From: S015-6 sp964384945
GTDB lineage: Bacteria > Desulfobacterota > DSWW01
Direction: 5' to 3'
DNA: 6,552 nt
Assembly (NCBI GenBank): GCA_964384945.1
Contig: CAYLMK010000057.1
Coordinates: 1-6,552 of the forward strand
A program made the position numbers and the translations under genes. Of the stretch, positions 5,457 to 6,552 are shown piece by piece (positions within the stretch are counted from its first letter, which is position 1; each line of letters begins with the position of its first letter). The notes under the pieces were generated by a model that made no database searches, was not told the DNA's origin, and saw nothing but the letters and a program-made list of their open reading frames with translations.

Positions 5457-6552
5457 GGCTTGCCTCCCTTGCGAGGCCCTTTTTCCCCGGTCTTTGGTTT
5501 GGCAGGCTTCTTCGGGTTGGTAGCCTGCCGAAGCGTCAGGTTTTTCTTGACGGTTGTCTTTGAGAATGCCGCGCCCACATCTTCGCCGCGGCTCTCCAGC
5601 GCCAGCCGGCTTTTTTCGATGGCCTCGTGCAGCTTGCGTTTCAGAACATCCTTGGGCGGCAAGATGGTCAGATATTCTGCGACATGGATGCCGGAACGGC
5701 CGAGCTCCAGAAGTTCGATCTGTTCGTCGTTTTTCCCGGCGCAGAGGATAATGCCCAGGGGAGAATCTTCGTTTTCCTTACGCTCGTGCCTGTCAAGCCA
5801 GCGAAGATACAACTCCATCTGGCCCTTGTGATGGGGCCGGAACTTGTCCAGTTTGAGCTCCACCGCCACCAGCCGCCGCAGGTCACGATGGAAAAAGAGC
5901 AGGTCCAGGTAAAAATCGTCCTGATCCACGGTGATGCGCTTCTGGCGGGCGACAAAGGCGAAGCCGCCGCCCAATTCCAGGATGAAGGATTCCAGTTCAC
6001 GCAGGATGGCCGCTTCCAGGTCTTTTTCCTGGTAAGCATCCTTCAGACCGAGAAAGTCGAGCAGGTAGGGATCGCGGAACACCAGGTCGGGCGTCATGCG
6101 ATCTTCTTCCCGCAGAGCCTGAAGCTCAAGCTTCGCCAGCTCGGCCGGTTTCTTGGAAAGGGCCGTGCGTTCGTACAGCATGGAAGCGATCTTCTGCCGA
6201 AGGGTGCGGACACTCCAGCGCTCCACCCGACACATTTCGGCATAAAAGTCACGCTGAAGCGGCTTGTCGAGAGGCAGTATTTCGCGGAAATGGGACCAGC
6301 TCAATTGTCGCGACAGTGTGGCAACAATCTCGGAATCGGGAAAACATTCGGCGAATTTGACCATGCGGGTCAATGCTGTGTAGCTGAACCCCTCCCCATA
6401 GTCCCGGGCCAATTCTTGCGACAGTGTGGCAAGAATCTGTTTCCCATAATCGCCGCGTTTTCCCTTCAATATTTCCTGATTGATCCTGTTGCCGATCCGC
6501 CAATACAGCATGGTCAGCCCGGCATTCACCGTGACGGCGACGGCGGCGCGGG
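5453..6552 (-). CDS. DUF1016 / YhcG-type PD-(D/E)XK nuclease domain protein, 5'-partial
   Basis: This is a DUF1016 (YhcG-like) protein, a predicted nuclease family often found inside type I RM loci; its exact role is unsettled. The N-terminal half is the DUF1016 helical domain, with LYWRIG near the start and RQLSWSHF and RVERWSVRTLRQKI further on. The C-terminal half is a PD-(D/E)XK fold: counting from the GTG at 6529, FYLDLLFF gives D209, VAVELK gives E224 and K226, and a conserved-looking GQMELYLRW follows. The tail (about 330-358) is lysine- and proline-rich. The frame stays open upstream of that GTG and reads RAAVAVTVNAGLTMLYW, as in full-length relatives, so the true start lies beyond the window and the GTG is an internal valine. 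The stop overlaps the hsdS start as ATGA, implying coupled translation. An in-frame 28-bp duplication lies in its N-terminal half. Family assignment is firm; the function in this operon is inferred. Confidence 0.9.
   Translation of the reverse strand, partial: RAAVAVTVNAGLTMLYWRIGNRINQEILKGKRGDYGKQILATLSQELARDYGEGFSYTALTRMVKFAECFPDSEIVATLSRQLSWSHFREILPLDKPLQRDFYAEMCRVERWSVRTLRQKIASMLYERTALSKKPAELAKLELQALREEDRMTPDLVFRDPYLLDFLGLKDAYQEKDLEAAILRELESFILELGGGFAFVARQKRITVDQDDFYLDLLFFHRDLRRLVAVELKLDKFRPHHKGQMELYLRWLDRHERKENEDSPLGIILCAGKNDEQIELLELGRSGIHVAEYLTILPPKDVLKRKLHEAIEKSRLALESRGEDVGAAFSKTTVKKNLTLRQATNPKKPAKPKTGEKGPRKGGKP
5463..5468 (-). promoter_or_regulatory. Ribosome binding site of hsdS
   Basis: On the minus strand GGGAGG lies 6 nt before the hsdS ATG at 5456, inside the 3' end of the DUF1016 gene. 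Together with the ATGA overlap it fixes the hsdS start. Confidence 0.75.
6303..6330. repeat. In-frame direct repeat in the DUF1016 gene, copy 1
   Basis: This 28-bp segment matches 6411-6438 at 25 of 28 positions, with a shared 15-bp core (GCGACAGTGTGGCAA), 108 bp (36 codons) apart. It encodes EIVATLSRQL. The ends can pair as ATTGT with ACAAT. Confidence 0.8.
6411..6438. repeat. In-frame direct repeat in the DUF1016 gene, copy 2
   Basis: This is the partner of 6303-6330 and encodes QILATLSQEL. Its ends form a perfect 8-bp stem, ATTCTTGC (6412-6419) with GCAAGAAT (6429-6436). Confidence 0.8.

Noticed and set aside
6527..6529. GTG at 6529 as the start of the DUF1016 gene
   Set aside because: The frame remains open to the edge, and the upstream residues (RAAVAVTV) match the expected family continuation. 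The gene is cut by the window.

Overview
The window is a tightly packed run of genes, all on the minus strand and so transcribed from high to low coordinates. It is the middle of a type I restriction-modification (RM) locus. In transcription order it holds: a DUF1016/YhcG-type PD-(D/E)XK nuclease gene cut by the right edge (5453-6552); hsdS, the DNA-specificity subunit (4185-5456); a REP-associated tyrosine transposase (RAYT, TnpA_REP/Y1 HUH family) (3542-4192); hsdR, the motor and nuclease subunit (537-3545); a 42-codon small ORF (419-547); and the start of an unrecognised gene that runs off the left edge (1-418). No hsdM is present. The system needs one, and it most likely lies upstream, beyond 6552.

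Every junction is an overlap or direct abutment: ATGA at 5453-5456, 8 bp at 4185-4192, ATGA at 3542-3545, 11 bp at 537-547, and TAA directly followed by ATG at 416-421. I see no promoter or terminator between genes. This looks like one polycistronic, translationally coupled unit. HsdS and HsdR (with the absent HsdM) would form the restriction enzyme. The DUF1016 protein is a common companion of such loci. The RAYT is the odd member: it sits exactly between hsdS and hsdR and keeps the coupling on both sides.

The RAYT reading frame contains three GTAG...CTAC palindromes near its N-terminus, middle and C-terminus. They resemble the REP hairpins this enzyme family acts on, and they are translated in frame. 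The last two genes (1-547) are easy to miss. One is very short and the other has no stop in the window, but the minus-strand frame is open and protein-like, and both have Shine-Dalgarno sequences.

The DNA is GC-rich (roughly 55-60% by eye), apart from an AT-richer patch of about 41% GC in the first target-recognition domain of hsdS. Gene content and the RAYT-plus-palindrome style suggest an environmental bacterium, perhaps Desulfobacterota or a similar lineage. The window holds no taxonomic marker, so that placement is a guess.
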